Part shown: positions 1 to 5,255 of the stretch, in pieces
How positions within the stretch are numbered: position 1 is the stretch's first letter
Layout: every line of letters starts with the position of its first letter
DNA from: CAZTAO01 sp964611645
GTDB taxonomy: Bacteria > Armatimonadota > UBA5829
Direction: 5' to 3'
Assembly: GCA_964611645.1 (NCBI GenBank)
Contig: CAZTAO010000128.1
Coordinates: 1 to 6,054, forward strand
DNA length: 6,054 bases
The notes under the pieces: model-generated
What the model was told of the DNA's origin: nothing
Seen by the model: only the letters and a program-made list of their open reading frames with translations
Databases searched by the model: none
Position numbers and translations under genes: made by a program

Positions 1-634
1 GGCACTGGCATAGCAACATCCGCGAGGTGCGTGATGTCAACCTTGGTGTAGATCGCGGTGGTACCTGGCTTGGCCACGACCGAGTCTCTGGGTGGATATT
101 GCAGGCATAACTCACGTAATCCAGTATCTCCGGCCCATCAATATGGCCGATGGCAAGTCCGTGATGTCGATCCACGTGCCAATTGAGGAAGCGTCTAGCC
201 ATAGTGCTCTGCGCCGTGCAGGAACCGCCCGTCAATCCGCGCAGTTGCTTGAGATGCTGCCAAAACCGCCCGAGGAGTTCATCAATAGCATTGGGTTCGC
301 TTACAAGCTCTGGAGTTGGTGGGATCAGACATTCCCGACGGAGATAACTGAGGAGGTGCCAAAGCATGTTGGGGGCACTCTTGTAATCACCAAAGGCCCT
401 GAGTTCTTCTTCAATGAAGCGTCTTCCCAGTGCTTCATCAATGGCATCGATCTCCAGGTGTTGTTGGTGCAGATACAGGCTAAACTGGCCAACCATCGAT
501 AGGATGCTGGCTGCGGTGCTGTGTCGGTATCCAGATGATCGCAACTCAACGGCCAATCGATCCAGATGGGGAGCCAGTGGGCCTCGACGCAACTGCTTTA
601 GCCGCGTTGGCGAGGAGAAGTAGAGTTCTAACAT
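1..634 (-). pseudogene. Decayed tyrosine recombinase, first member of a recombinase trio (RitA-like), catalytic core deleted
   Basis: Read from an ATG at 634 behind AAGGAG (643-648, 8-nt gap), the frame stays open to position 1. About the first 175 residues look like the N-terminal core-binding domain of the first recombinase in RIT-type trios: it opens MLELYFSSPTRLKQLRRGPL, followed by GYRHSTAASILSMVGQFSLYL. The order of helices and the 'RRGPLAPHLDRLA' start are typical of that family. Beyond residue ~177 the frame turns to nonsense. At 59-3, two bases out of phase, a clear C-terminal recombinase signature appears, TAIYTKVDITHLADVAMPV, whose Tyr (codon 50-48) would be the nucleophile. The Arg, Lys and HxxR motifs are absent, so roughly 150-200 residues of catalytic domain are gone and at least one frameshift has occurred. 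The C-terminal stop should lie just outside the window. Identity as a tyrosine recombinase remnant is fairly sure; the RitA assignment rests on memory of the family. It cannot be catalytically active. Confidence 0.8.
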
Positions 635-642
635 TGGGTGTA

Positions 643-648
643 CTCCTT
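643..648 (-). promoter_or_regulatory. Ribosome binding site of the recombinase remnant
   Basis: AAGGAG on the minus strand, 8 nt before the ATG at 634. It fixes the start of the remnant and shows that its 5' end is intact although the gene body is broken. Confidence 0.75.
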
Positions 649-726
649 GGCAAAAGATAGTCAGCGCGGCATTTGCGGCCGAACTGCTATAAGGAGTATA
701 GGTGAGTATAGAAGATCTCGTCAGCA

Positions 727-1647
727 TCAGCACTGTAGTTCACGTTCATTCTGCTTAGGGATAGGCTTTCGACCGTGCTTGAAAGCGGAATCACCCGGCA
801 TATTGGCCAAAAGATGCTTTCGCGCAGTCTTGAATTCGTCGCCGTTCATCTTCAAAGCACTTATGAGAAATACGCGCATGTCATACTTGGCGCTTGCGGG
901 GTCATAGACACGCTGCCGGGCAGAGGCTCCGTGGCTGTTCAATGCCCGGGCGCACAGGGCCAGACAGAACTGGACTGCGGCTTTGACCTTGCCGGCATGA
1001 AGCGTCGATTCAAAAAGCCTAAATTCAACTGTGGAGCGCAGCCAGAAACTCCCCAGATTTACGGTCTGATACCGGCTCTGGTGGTAGCGCTGTGGTGCGG
1101 CGGTGTAATGGCCGTACCAGAGGCGGTTCACGGCATCGGTTGACCGTGGATGGCTCCGGGTGAGACGCTCAATGAAAGCTGGGTCTAGGGGTTTGGTGTA
1201 TCTTGCCAAGCGGTCCGGATTGACACCCAGTGCCATAAGGATGAGTGGCTCCTGCTTGTACACCAACTTCGCCAGGTTGGCCAACGCCTTGCCTGTGAAG
1301 CATTCAGCGCCTACATGCACGTGCATCCCAGCCTGCGGACACGTATGACATCCTGCCCGGCGCATCGCGCGCACTACTTCCTGGAACAAGGGGATGTCGG
1401 CATAGGTCAGAATCGGCGTTACCATTTCGGCGCGAAGGTCTGCCGACACGCTCGAGAGCGAGCTGTCCGCCACCACCCGCCAGACACGCCCGTCAGTCGC
1501 AGTAACCTCGTAGGGGTCGTAGCACGATGGATGCCCTGTATGGCTGACTGTTCCGCCCACAACCTCCTGAATCGCCTGAGCGACTACCCCGCGTGTCTTT
1601 CCTACCATCTCAATCTCGATCCCATAACGTAGCTCTCGCAGATCCAT
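727..1647 (-). CDS. Amidoligase family protein (Amidoligase_2-like, glutamine-synthetase/GCS fold)
   Basis: A 306-residue protein. Family features in order: YGIEIEM (residues 8-14, the first strand with metal-binding acidic residues), W56 and DSSL (61-64), E74 followed by VTPIL, GMHVHVG (107-113), an Arg-rich helix around 146-150, and TVEFRLFESTL (206-216). These match the putative COOH-NH2 ligases related to glutamine synthetase and gamma-glutamylcysteine ligase, which use ATP to join a carboxylate to an amine. The substrate of this group is unknown to me; roles in peptide tagging or cell-wall modification have been proposed from gene context. No signal peptide or membrane segment, so it is presumably cytosolic. 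The C-terminus is basic and polar. I chose the ATG at 1647 because GGAGGT sits 6 nt upstream; the frame extends to a TTG at 1680, but that has no better site. It is flanked by recombination sequences on one side and a broken recombinase on the other, so it may be cargo of a mobile element. Family call is firm, function open. Confidence 0.85.
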   Translation of the reverse strand: MDLRELRYGIEIEMVGKTRGVVAQAIQEVVGGTVSHTGHPSCYDPYEVTATDGRVWRVVADSSLSSVSADLRAEMVTPILTYADIPLFQEVVRAMRRAGCHTCPQAGMHVHVGAECFTGKALANLAKLVYKQEPLILMALGVNPDRLARYTKPLDPAFIERLTRSHPRSTDAVNRLWYGHYTAAPQRYHQSRYQTVNLGSFWLRSTVEFRLFESTLHAGKVKAAVQFCLALCARALNSHGASARQRVYDPASAKYDMRVFLISALKMNGDEFKTARKHLLANMPGDSAFKHGRKPIPKQNERELQC

Positions 1648-1653
1648 CAGTTC

Positions 1654-1659
1654 ACCTCC
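1654..1659 (-). promoter_or_regulatory. Ribosome binding site that decides the amidoligase start
   Basis: GGAGGT on the minus strand, 6 nt before the ATG at 1647. It argues against starting at the TTG 33 nt further upstream (1680). Confidence 0.8.
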
Positions 1660-1693
1660 GCGAACACATTCATCACTCAACTGCGCGCGGATT

Positions 1694-1719
1694 GCAAGCC
1701 CTTTTCAGAAAGGACTTGC
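1694..1719 (-). promoter_or_regulatory. Stem-loop in the amidoligase leader
   Basis: Arms GCAAGCCCTTT (1694-1704) and AAAGGACTTGC (1709-1719) around a 4-nt loop. Ten of 11 positions pair in DNA; in minus-strand RNA the odd pair is a G-U wobble, so the stem is complete only in the sense of the amidoligase transcript. It lies 46 nt before the start codon. No T-run follows, so a simple intrinsic terminator is unlikely. A leader structure or the operator of a dimeric repressor would both fit. Confidence 0.5.
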
Positions 1720-1792
1720 TATTCCCAGGAAAAAGAGCGTGAATGGGTGGCGGAGGTGGCTGATGGAAAGGATGCGCAAAACAGCCTTGTTT

Positions 1793-1849
1793 ATTATGTG
1801 GCGAGAATTGGAGCGATTGGCCTTGGGTCGACTGATTAGGCCACATAAT
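1793..1849. repeat. Perfect 10-bp inverted pair at the outer end of the array
   Basis: ATTATGTGGC (1793-1802) and GCCACATAAT (1840-1849) are perfect inverted repeats 37 nt apart. This pair shares the variant GTGGC, whereas the pair at the other end shares GTAGCGC, so partners within a pair resemble each other more than they resemble other copies. Confidence 0.65.
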
Positions 1850-1854
1850 TCGCG

Positions 1855-1882
1855 GCGCTACATAATATCTCTTATGTGACGC
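1855..1882. other. dif-like tyrosine recombinase core site
   Basis: Left arm GCGCTACATAA (1855-1865), 6-bp spacer TATCTC, right arm TTATGTGACGC (1872-1882). This is the 11-6-11 layout of XerCD dif sites, and the inner TTATGT equals the start of the canonical XerD arm (TTATGTTAAAT in E. coli dif). Strand exchange would be expected at the spacer edges. That it is cut by the neighbouring recombinases is inference. Confidence 0.55.
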
Positions 1883-1908
1883 GTCACATAACCGTTATAA
1901 TGTTGCGG
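1881..1908. other. Second, weaker core site, mirror image of the first
   Basis: Left arm GCGTCACATAA (1881-1891), spacer CCGTTA (1892-1897), right arm TAATGTTGCGG (1898-1908), which matches TTATGTAGCGC at 8 of 11 positions. It overlaps the first core site by 2 bp at the centre of the palindrome, so both could not easily be fully occupied at once. Confidence 0.4.
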
Positions 1909-1913
1909 CCGGG

Positions 1914-1971
1914 ATTATGTAGCGCCGGGCCGTAGTTTGTGCGGCCCGGCACGCAGATCGCGCTACATAAT
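1914..1971. repeat. Perfect 12-bp inverted pair enclosing a GC-rich hairpin
   Basis: ATTATGTAGCGC (1914-1925) and GCGCTACATAAT (1960-1971) are perfect inverted repeats. Between them GCCGGGCCG (1924-1932) and CGGCCCGGC (1942-1950) form a perfect 9-bp stem with a 9-nt loop. A single strand could fold into one long stem with a one-sided bulge of about 9 nt (1951-1959). The hairpin lies 23 nt after the recombinase stop codon in the minus transcript, but no T-run follows, so termination is doubtful. Confidence 0.65.
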
Positions 1972-1973
1972 AC

Positions 1974-2981
1974 TTACAGGCTTTCCAGCAGTGCCAGCAA
2001 CTTGTCCGCTGGCTGGTAACGCGTATGTCCAAGCTCAACTACTCCACTTTGCTCCAAGGCGCGACGTTTCATTTCCACGTCAGCCTCAATATAGTGATGG
2101 GTCGTGTCAAGACTCACGTGCCCCAGCCAGGAACGAATTAGGTTCAGATCCACACCGTCCTGTAACATGTGCATGGCTGTGGTATGGCGGAGCGTGTGAG
2201 GCGTAATCGACTTCTTGCTCAGCATCGGCAGTACCGAGATTGCCGGTGGTACGGTGCGCCGGATTATGTGCGTGACACCGTGACGGGTGAGGCGTTTTCC
2301 TGTTATACCGGCGAAGACAGCGGAGTTGCCACTGGGATAGATGCCGGCTTCCTCGCAAAGTGCCTCCAGAACTTCCGCAAGGTCAGCCCTAATCGGCGTA
2401 AGACGCTCCTTCCCGCCTTTGCCACGCAATAGTACCTGGTACGGACGGCTCAGACTAAGGTCATTGGCATTGACTCCCACTGCTTCGGAGACGCGCGCGC
2501 CGGTATGAGCCATAAAGAGCAACAACGCATAGTCACGGCGTCCTTGCCTACAATTCCTGTCAGGCACGCTGAGAAGAACATCGAGTTCTTCACGAGTGAG
2601 ATAGCCGAGTATTGGCTGGACCGTCCTTTTGCTCGGTATTGCCAATACCCGCTGAACCACCCCCATAGTGGTGGGGTCCAGGTAAGCCAAGTACTTGAAG
2701 AACGAACGGATCGCGGCCAGCCGGTTGTTGCGCGTTCGCACGCAATTACCTCGCGTCTGTTCCAAGTAATCAAGGAACGCGAGAATGACATCTCGGTCTA
2801 GATTAGCAATGGTCAGTCTCTCTGGAGCCGTATGCGAAGCCTCAGACGAAAAGACAATGAGCAGCCGCAAGCTGTCACGGTAGGATGCGATAGTCTCACG
2901 GCTGGATTTACGTTGAGCTATCAGTCGTTGCTGAAAGAAGCTCTCGATGAATGTCGCAAGAGTCTGCTGTTTGGCGCTCAT
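1974..2981 (-). CDS. Tyrosine recombinase, third member of a recombinase trio (RitC-like)
   Basis: 335 residues, apparently full length. The N-terminal core-binding domain (about 1-110: ATFIESFFQQRL, then SSRETIASYRDSLRLL and VRTRNNRLAAIRSFFKY) is followed by a catalytic domain with every expected residue: R163 in HTGARVSEAVG, K188 in RGKGGKERLTP, H262 and R265 in PHTLRH, H288 in SWLGH, and the nucleophile Y297 in TTHHYIEAD. The C-terminal end RYQPADKLLALLESL is characteristic of the third trio protein as I recall the family. The ATG at 2981 overlaps the preceding recombinase stop as ATGA, with GAGGAG at 2990-2995 and an 8-nt gap, so the two are translationally coupled. The gene stops at the edge of the half-site array. 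It probably acts with its neighbour to cut and rejoin DNA at such sites; which half-sites it binds is unknown. Confidence 0.93.
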   Translation of the reverse strand: MSAKQQTLATFIESFFQQRLIAQRKSSRETIASYRDSLRLLIVFSSEASHTAPERLTIANLDRDVILAFLDYLEQTRGNCVRTRNNRLAAIRSFFKYLAYLDPTTMGVVQRVLAIPSKRTVQPILGYLTREELDVLLSVPDRNCRQGRRDYALLLFMAHTGARVSEAVGVNANDLSLSRPYQVLLRGKGGKERLTPIRADLAEVLEALCEEAGIYPSGNSAVFAGITGKRLTRHGVTHIIRRTVPPAISVLPMLSKKSITPHTLRHTTAMHMLQDGVDLNLIRSWLGHVSLDTTHHYIEADVEMKRRALEQSGVVELGHTRYQPADKLLALLESL

Positions 2982-3946
2982 CGAAGTGTCTCCTCATCTG
3001 GCTTTGTTTGGTCACCGGTCCGTCTGCGCTGGGCGGCAAGTTCCATCAATTCAGGGATTGCTGTAATGTAGTAGGCGGTATCGCTGTAATGAGCATGTCC
3101 CAGGTATGTCGCCAGCATCGGAAGCAGAGCCTGCACATCCTTGCCTTCTCGGTACCAGGCTGCCAGTCTCCTAACAGCGAAGGAATGCCGAAGATCGTGG
3201 AACGTCGGGCCATTCCCGGTGTCGCCGCGCAAGCCGGCACGACGGGTAAGTTCCCAGTAGACCATCTGCAACGTATGCCTGGAAAAGCGGCCTCCCCACT
3301 GATGAACAAAGAACGCTGGACTCTTCGGCTCAACGTGGGCAGCATCCCGTAGATGAGCATATTCATCCAGAACTTTGAGTACGCTCGAATGGACCGGCAC
3401 CAAACGATCTTTGAAGAACTTCGCCTGCCTTATCATGAGGACGCCCGATACCAGATCGACATCTGCCCGGTCAAGAGCAACCACCTCACTAATCCTCAGA
3501 CCGGTTCCGGCTGCCAACCCGACCATCGCATGTAGGGTATATCCTCTGAGCGGATTCTTAGGCGCGATCTGCTTTGCAAGGCTTAGCAGGTTGACAAGTT
3601 CTTCCTCGGAGTAGATGTGAGCGGGGGCGGAGGCGCGTTGAGCATACAGCGCTTTCGGATCCAAGCACGGCGTTTTGGGCTCATAGGTTGCAAGGTAGTC
3701 CGAGAAGTTGCGGACTACACCATAGCGACGAGAGCATTGATGGGGGGTTATGTCTTGATTGGCAGTGGCAAAACCGATAGCAATGTCTTTCGTGAGCAGG
3801 CCGGTGTGACCGATATCGCAGACATACTTGTCAAATATGACTAGAATACCTGCCTGGGTATCGAACTTCAACCCGAAATTGCGGCGCAATGCTACGTAAT
3901 TCCTCAGATGCTCGCTGAATATGCTGCGAAACACATACCATTCCAA
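2978..3946 (-). CDS. Tyrosine recombinase, second member of a recombinase trio (RitB-like)
   Basis: 322 residues from a TTG at 3946 (GTG at 3934 is the other option). N-terminal domain about 1-100 (LRNYVALRRNFGLKFDTQAG, a helix pattern seen in second-member trio recombinases). Catalytic domain: R151 in GTGLRISEVVALDRADVD, K176 in RQAKFFKDRLVP, H250 and R253 in FHDLRHSFAVRRL, H284 in TYLGHAHY, and Y293 in DTAYYIT. All six active-site residues are present, so the enzyme could be active. The stop overlaps the next recombinase start by four bases. No ribosome binding site is visible before 3946, and upstream DNA is the end of a phage tail-fibre gene rather than the expected first trio recombinase. 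The 5' end may therefore have been trimmed or cut from its native translation signal, and expression may depend on read-through from the tail operon. Confidence 0.9.
   Translation of the reverse strand: MEWYVFRSIFSEHLRNYVALRRNFGLKFDTQAGILVIFDKYVCDIGHTGLLTKDIAIGFATANQDITPHQCSRRYGVVRNFSDYLATYEPKTPCLDPKALYAQRASAPAHIYSEEELVNLLSLAKQIAPKNPLRGYTLHAMVGLAAGTGLRISEVVALDRADVDLVSGVLMIRQAKFFKDRLVPVHSSVLKVLDEYAHLRDAAHVEPKSPAFFVHQWGGRFSRHTLQMVYWELTRRAGLRGDTGNGPTFHDLRHSFAVRRLAAWYREGKDVQALLPMLATYLGHAHYSDTAYYITAIPELMELAAQRRRTGDQTKPDEETLR
2990..2995 (-). promoter_or_regulatory. Ribosome binding site of the third-member recombinase
   Basis: GAGGAG on the minus strand, inside the end of the preceding recombinase gene, 8 nt before the ATG at 2981. 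It confirms this start and the coupled arrangement. Confidence 0.75.
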
Positions 3947-4722
3947 CGGATGAGGCTGGATAGGAAGCCAAAGGTTTCGCTGGCAAGGAACCCCGGGGCA
4001 GACTCGTCAGCCAGCGCGTGGGCATTGCCAGCCGAGCCAACGTGAGCAATGGCGGCGAATCGCCCATCCGACTCAGCTTCGGTGAAATAGCGCCCATCAT
4101 GGTCGGCGGAGGTCTTGTGGGTGTCCAGGGATTCTGAGGCTGCGACTAGACCATCTTCCACGCCAGCAATCCGTTCCTCATGATCGGCAAGTGTAGCCGC
4201 TACATTGCTGCCAAGCGGGGCGGATGGTGTCAGCTCGCCGGTAGTGCGGTTGAAGATGTATACTGTAACGACCGTTCGGGATATCGCACCATCCGGAAGC
4301 GGGTCGCCAGAAGTATCACGCCCCTGCAGAGTAGCGATCCATTTCTCCCGCTCAGCAGTCGGCTCACCCGTCAGGGGACTGACCAGAGAGGGATCGTCCG
4401 AGGCAGTCACTACCCGGCGAAAGACATCAAGATATATGGTATGCAGCCCTGGTGTGGGAAACGACAGGCTTGCTTCCGGCACATTCACCGCGTAGCCGTC
4501 TACGTATACCACGCCGTCAGCAATTGACACATTCCCGCCGTTGACAGTCCCATCCAGCCCGGAGATGATGGCGCCTTGGGAGAAGACCCTGTCCAGCAGT
4601 ACTCTCCGTTCGTACCCCTGCATGTCCTGCATTTCGTTGAGTTCGGTGTCCAGCAGGTCTCGGTCGGCCCGGTAGCAGACTCGTTTGTAGTTCTTGGTCG
4701 CGTCGAATGTGTTCTCGCTCAA
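3904..4722 (-). CDS. Phage tail-fibre protein with DUF4815-like N-terminus, C-terminally truncated
   Basis: The N-terminal ~135 residues fit the DUF4815 pattern: TFDATKNYKRVCYRAD, then LLDTELNEMQDMQGYERR (11-40), ISGLDGTVN, VSIADGVVYVDGYAVNVP (65-82), and SDDPSLVSPLTGEPTAEREK (108-127). This region likely attaches the fibre to the baseplate. Residues 178-245 look like a tail-fibre shaft with a coiled segment (LADHEERIAGVEDGL), then DHDGRYFTEAESDGRFA and HVGSAGNAHALADESAPGFL. The fibre pattern fails after GFL (~residue 246), and the last ~14 codons share DNA with the start of the recombinase gene in another frame. A receptor-binding tip is missing. The start is TTG at 4722, overlapping the previous stop as TTGA, with GGAG at 4734-4737 about 11 nt upstream. 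It is the natural third gene of the baseplate cassette. Truncation by the neighbouring element is inferred, not proven. Confidence 0.8.
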   Translation of the reverse strand: MSENTFDATKNYKRVCYRADRDLLDTELNEMQDMQGYERRVLLDRVFSQGAIISGLDGTVNGGNVSIADGVVYVDGYAVNVPEASLSFPTPGLHTIYLDVFRRVVTASDDPSLVSPLTGEPTAEREKWIATLQGRDTSGDPLPDGAISRTVVTVYIFNRTTGELTPSAPLGSNVAATLADHEERIAGVEDGLVAASESLDTHKTSADHDGRYFTEAESDGRFAAIAHVGSAGNAHALADESAPGFLASETFGFLSSLIRWNGMCFAAYSASI

Positions 4723-5255
4723 CTCGGATCACTCTCCTCTCCAATCCAAACGATAGTGCCCGCAGGCTGGTGGCGGGCAATGGTCTCATCGAAGGCGCTA
4801 CTATCTAACAGTGGCTCAGTCACGCCGTATATCCCGTGGTTGTACCGGCGGCCCGGCAGCTTCTGGTGATTAAGCCGGGACCGGTAGTTCAGTCGGCAGA
4901 CCAGCCGAAAGGTCTCGATGATCTCGCCATCCCAACCGAGCCGACGAAGTTCGCGATCCAGACCAGCCAGCGTACCCGTGCGGCGGTAGTATTCTATGGC
5001 CTCGCGTATCCGTTGGCGCTGCGGACCCGGGCTTGCCTTCGGGTCATAGGTCGCACCGACCAGTGCGGCAAGGTATCCCAGGAAGTCTGGAGGGCAATCA
5101 GCCGAGGATGCCAGACCGGGAATGCCGGTGATACGTTCCTGGAGTGAATCCAAGGTAGGCCCCACAACCGCCAGAAACGCACGCAAGTCGCCTGACCCGT
5201 CGGACTCTGCGTAGACATCTGGAAGCAGTTCGAGCAGTCGATCCACCCAGCCCAT
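4719..5255 (-). CDS. Phage tail protein I / TIGR02242-like baseplate protein
   Basis: 178 residues. The start LLELLPDVYAESDGSGDLRAFL (7-28), the cysteine-containing ADCPPDFLGYLAALVG (52-67), the RRTGTLAGLDRELRRLGW block (91-108) and the late HQPAGT (162-167) follow the layout of P2 gpI / TIGR02242 tail proteins. These sit in the baseplate between the J-like wedge protein and the tail fibre. Length is normal for the family. The ATG at 5255 shares one base with the previous stop (TAATG) and has GGAGGT at 5262-5267, 6 nt upstream. It is presumably made and assembled together with its two neighbours. TIGR02242 proteins also occur in phage-like contractile injection systems; the DUF4815 neighbour favours a true phage tail. 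Confidence 0.85.
   Translation of the reverse strand: MGWVDRLLELLPDVYAESDGSGDLRAFLAVVGPTLDSLQERITGIPGLASSADCPPDFLGYLAALVGATYDPKASPGPQRQRIREAIEYYRRTGTLAGLDRELRRLGWDGEIIETFRLVCRLNYRSRLNHQKLPGRRYNHGIYGVTEPLLDSSAFDETIARHQPAGTIVWIGEESDPS

Larger units (their letters stand above)
1838..1925. repeat. 88-bp imperfect palindrome with perfect 20-bp centre
   Basis: Comparing 1838-1881 with the reverse complement of 1882-1925, 32 of 44 positions match by hand count. The centre TTATGTGACGCGTCACATAA (1872-1891) is a perfect 20-bp palindrome. Mismatches cluster in the 6-bp gaps between half-sites, as expected if the half-sites are what is selected. Confidence 0.8.
1794..1970. repeat. Mirrored array of eight 11-bp recombinase half-sites (consensus TTATGTNGCGC)
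   Basis: Half-sites on the plus orientation start at 1794 (TTATGTGGCGA), 1872 (TTATGTGACGC), 1898 (TAATGTTGCGG, weakest) and 1915 (TTATGTAGCGC). Inverted copies start at 1838 (AGGCCACATAA), 1855 (GCGCTACATAA), 1881 (GCGTCACATAA) and 1960 (GCGCTACATAA). The starts 1838, 1855 and 1872, and separately 1881, 1898 and 1915, are each 17 bp apart, and the two triplets are exact mirror images about 1881/1882. The outer copies at 1794 and 1960 are mirrored to within one base. The motif was not seen in the rest of the window. The array ends 3 bases before the stop codon of the adjacent recombinase gene, so it is probably the element's terminal recombination site, bound by the trio recombinases. An operator array is an alternative. 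Confidence 0.75.
1648..1973. other. 326-bp gene-free stretch between the second recombinase and the amidoligase
   Basis: No convincing gene on either strand. From the recombinase side it holds an array of inverted half-sites (1794-1970), then about 75 nt without recognisable structure, then a stem-loop (1694-1719) and the amidoligase ribosome binding site. A promoter for the amidoligase would be expected here, but I see no clear -35/-10 pair on the minus strand. Confidence 0.75.
1793..3960 (-). mobile_element. Partial recombinase-in-trio (RIT-like) element
   Basis: Two overlapping tyrosine recombinases of the second and third trio types, plus a palindromic recombination end directly after the third. 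The first recombinase and the other element end are missing at the right, where phage tail sequence begins at about 3950-3990. The exact right boundary cannot be set by eye. RIT elements are known as three co-directional overlapping recombinase genes with palindromic ends; this one lacks the first gene in place, although remains of that type of gene lie at 1-634. Confidence 0.65.

Noticed and set aside
92..502. 136-codon open frame on the plus strand
   Set aside because: It is antisense to the recombinase remnant, whose N-terminal domain is recognisable on the minus strand; the plus-strand product resembles nothing I know and has no clear ribosome binding site.
641..698. Inverted repeat TACTCCTT / AAGGAGTA (641-648 and 691-698)
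   Set aside because: Only 8 bp with 42 nt between arms, and both arms are ribosome-binding-site-like sequence; probably coincidence.
702..758. Plus-strand mini-gene: GTG start behind AAGGAG, 18 codons
   Set aside because: The ribosome binding site is good, but the frame is very short, has no recognisable product and overlaps the amidoligase end. I treat it as chance.
1681..1839. Open plus-strand frame reading EREWVAEVADGKDAQNSLVYY and ending in TAG at 1837
   Set aside because: No ATG, no ribosome binding site, no family match, and it runs into the half-site array; no basis to call a gene.
1896..1901. Perfect TATAAT on the plus strand
   Set aside because: No acceptable -35 at 16-18 bp, no plus-strand gene follows, and it falls within an imperfect half-site of the array.
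1924..1950. Rho-independent terminator
   Set aside because: The stem is strong, but no T-run follows on either strand, and the stem overlaps a half-site.
1794..1970. CRISPR array or plasmid iterons
   Set aside because: The repeats are only 11 bp, alternate in orientation and are mirrored, with no unique spacers of CRISPR length. No replication initiator gene or AT-rich stretch is present; recombinases are the direct neighbour.
3831..4100. 89-codon minus-strand frame over the tail-fibre/recombinase junction
   Set aside because: It is an out-of-phase reading through the end of the fibre gene and the start of the recombinase, both of which have recognisable protein features in their own frames.
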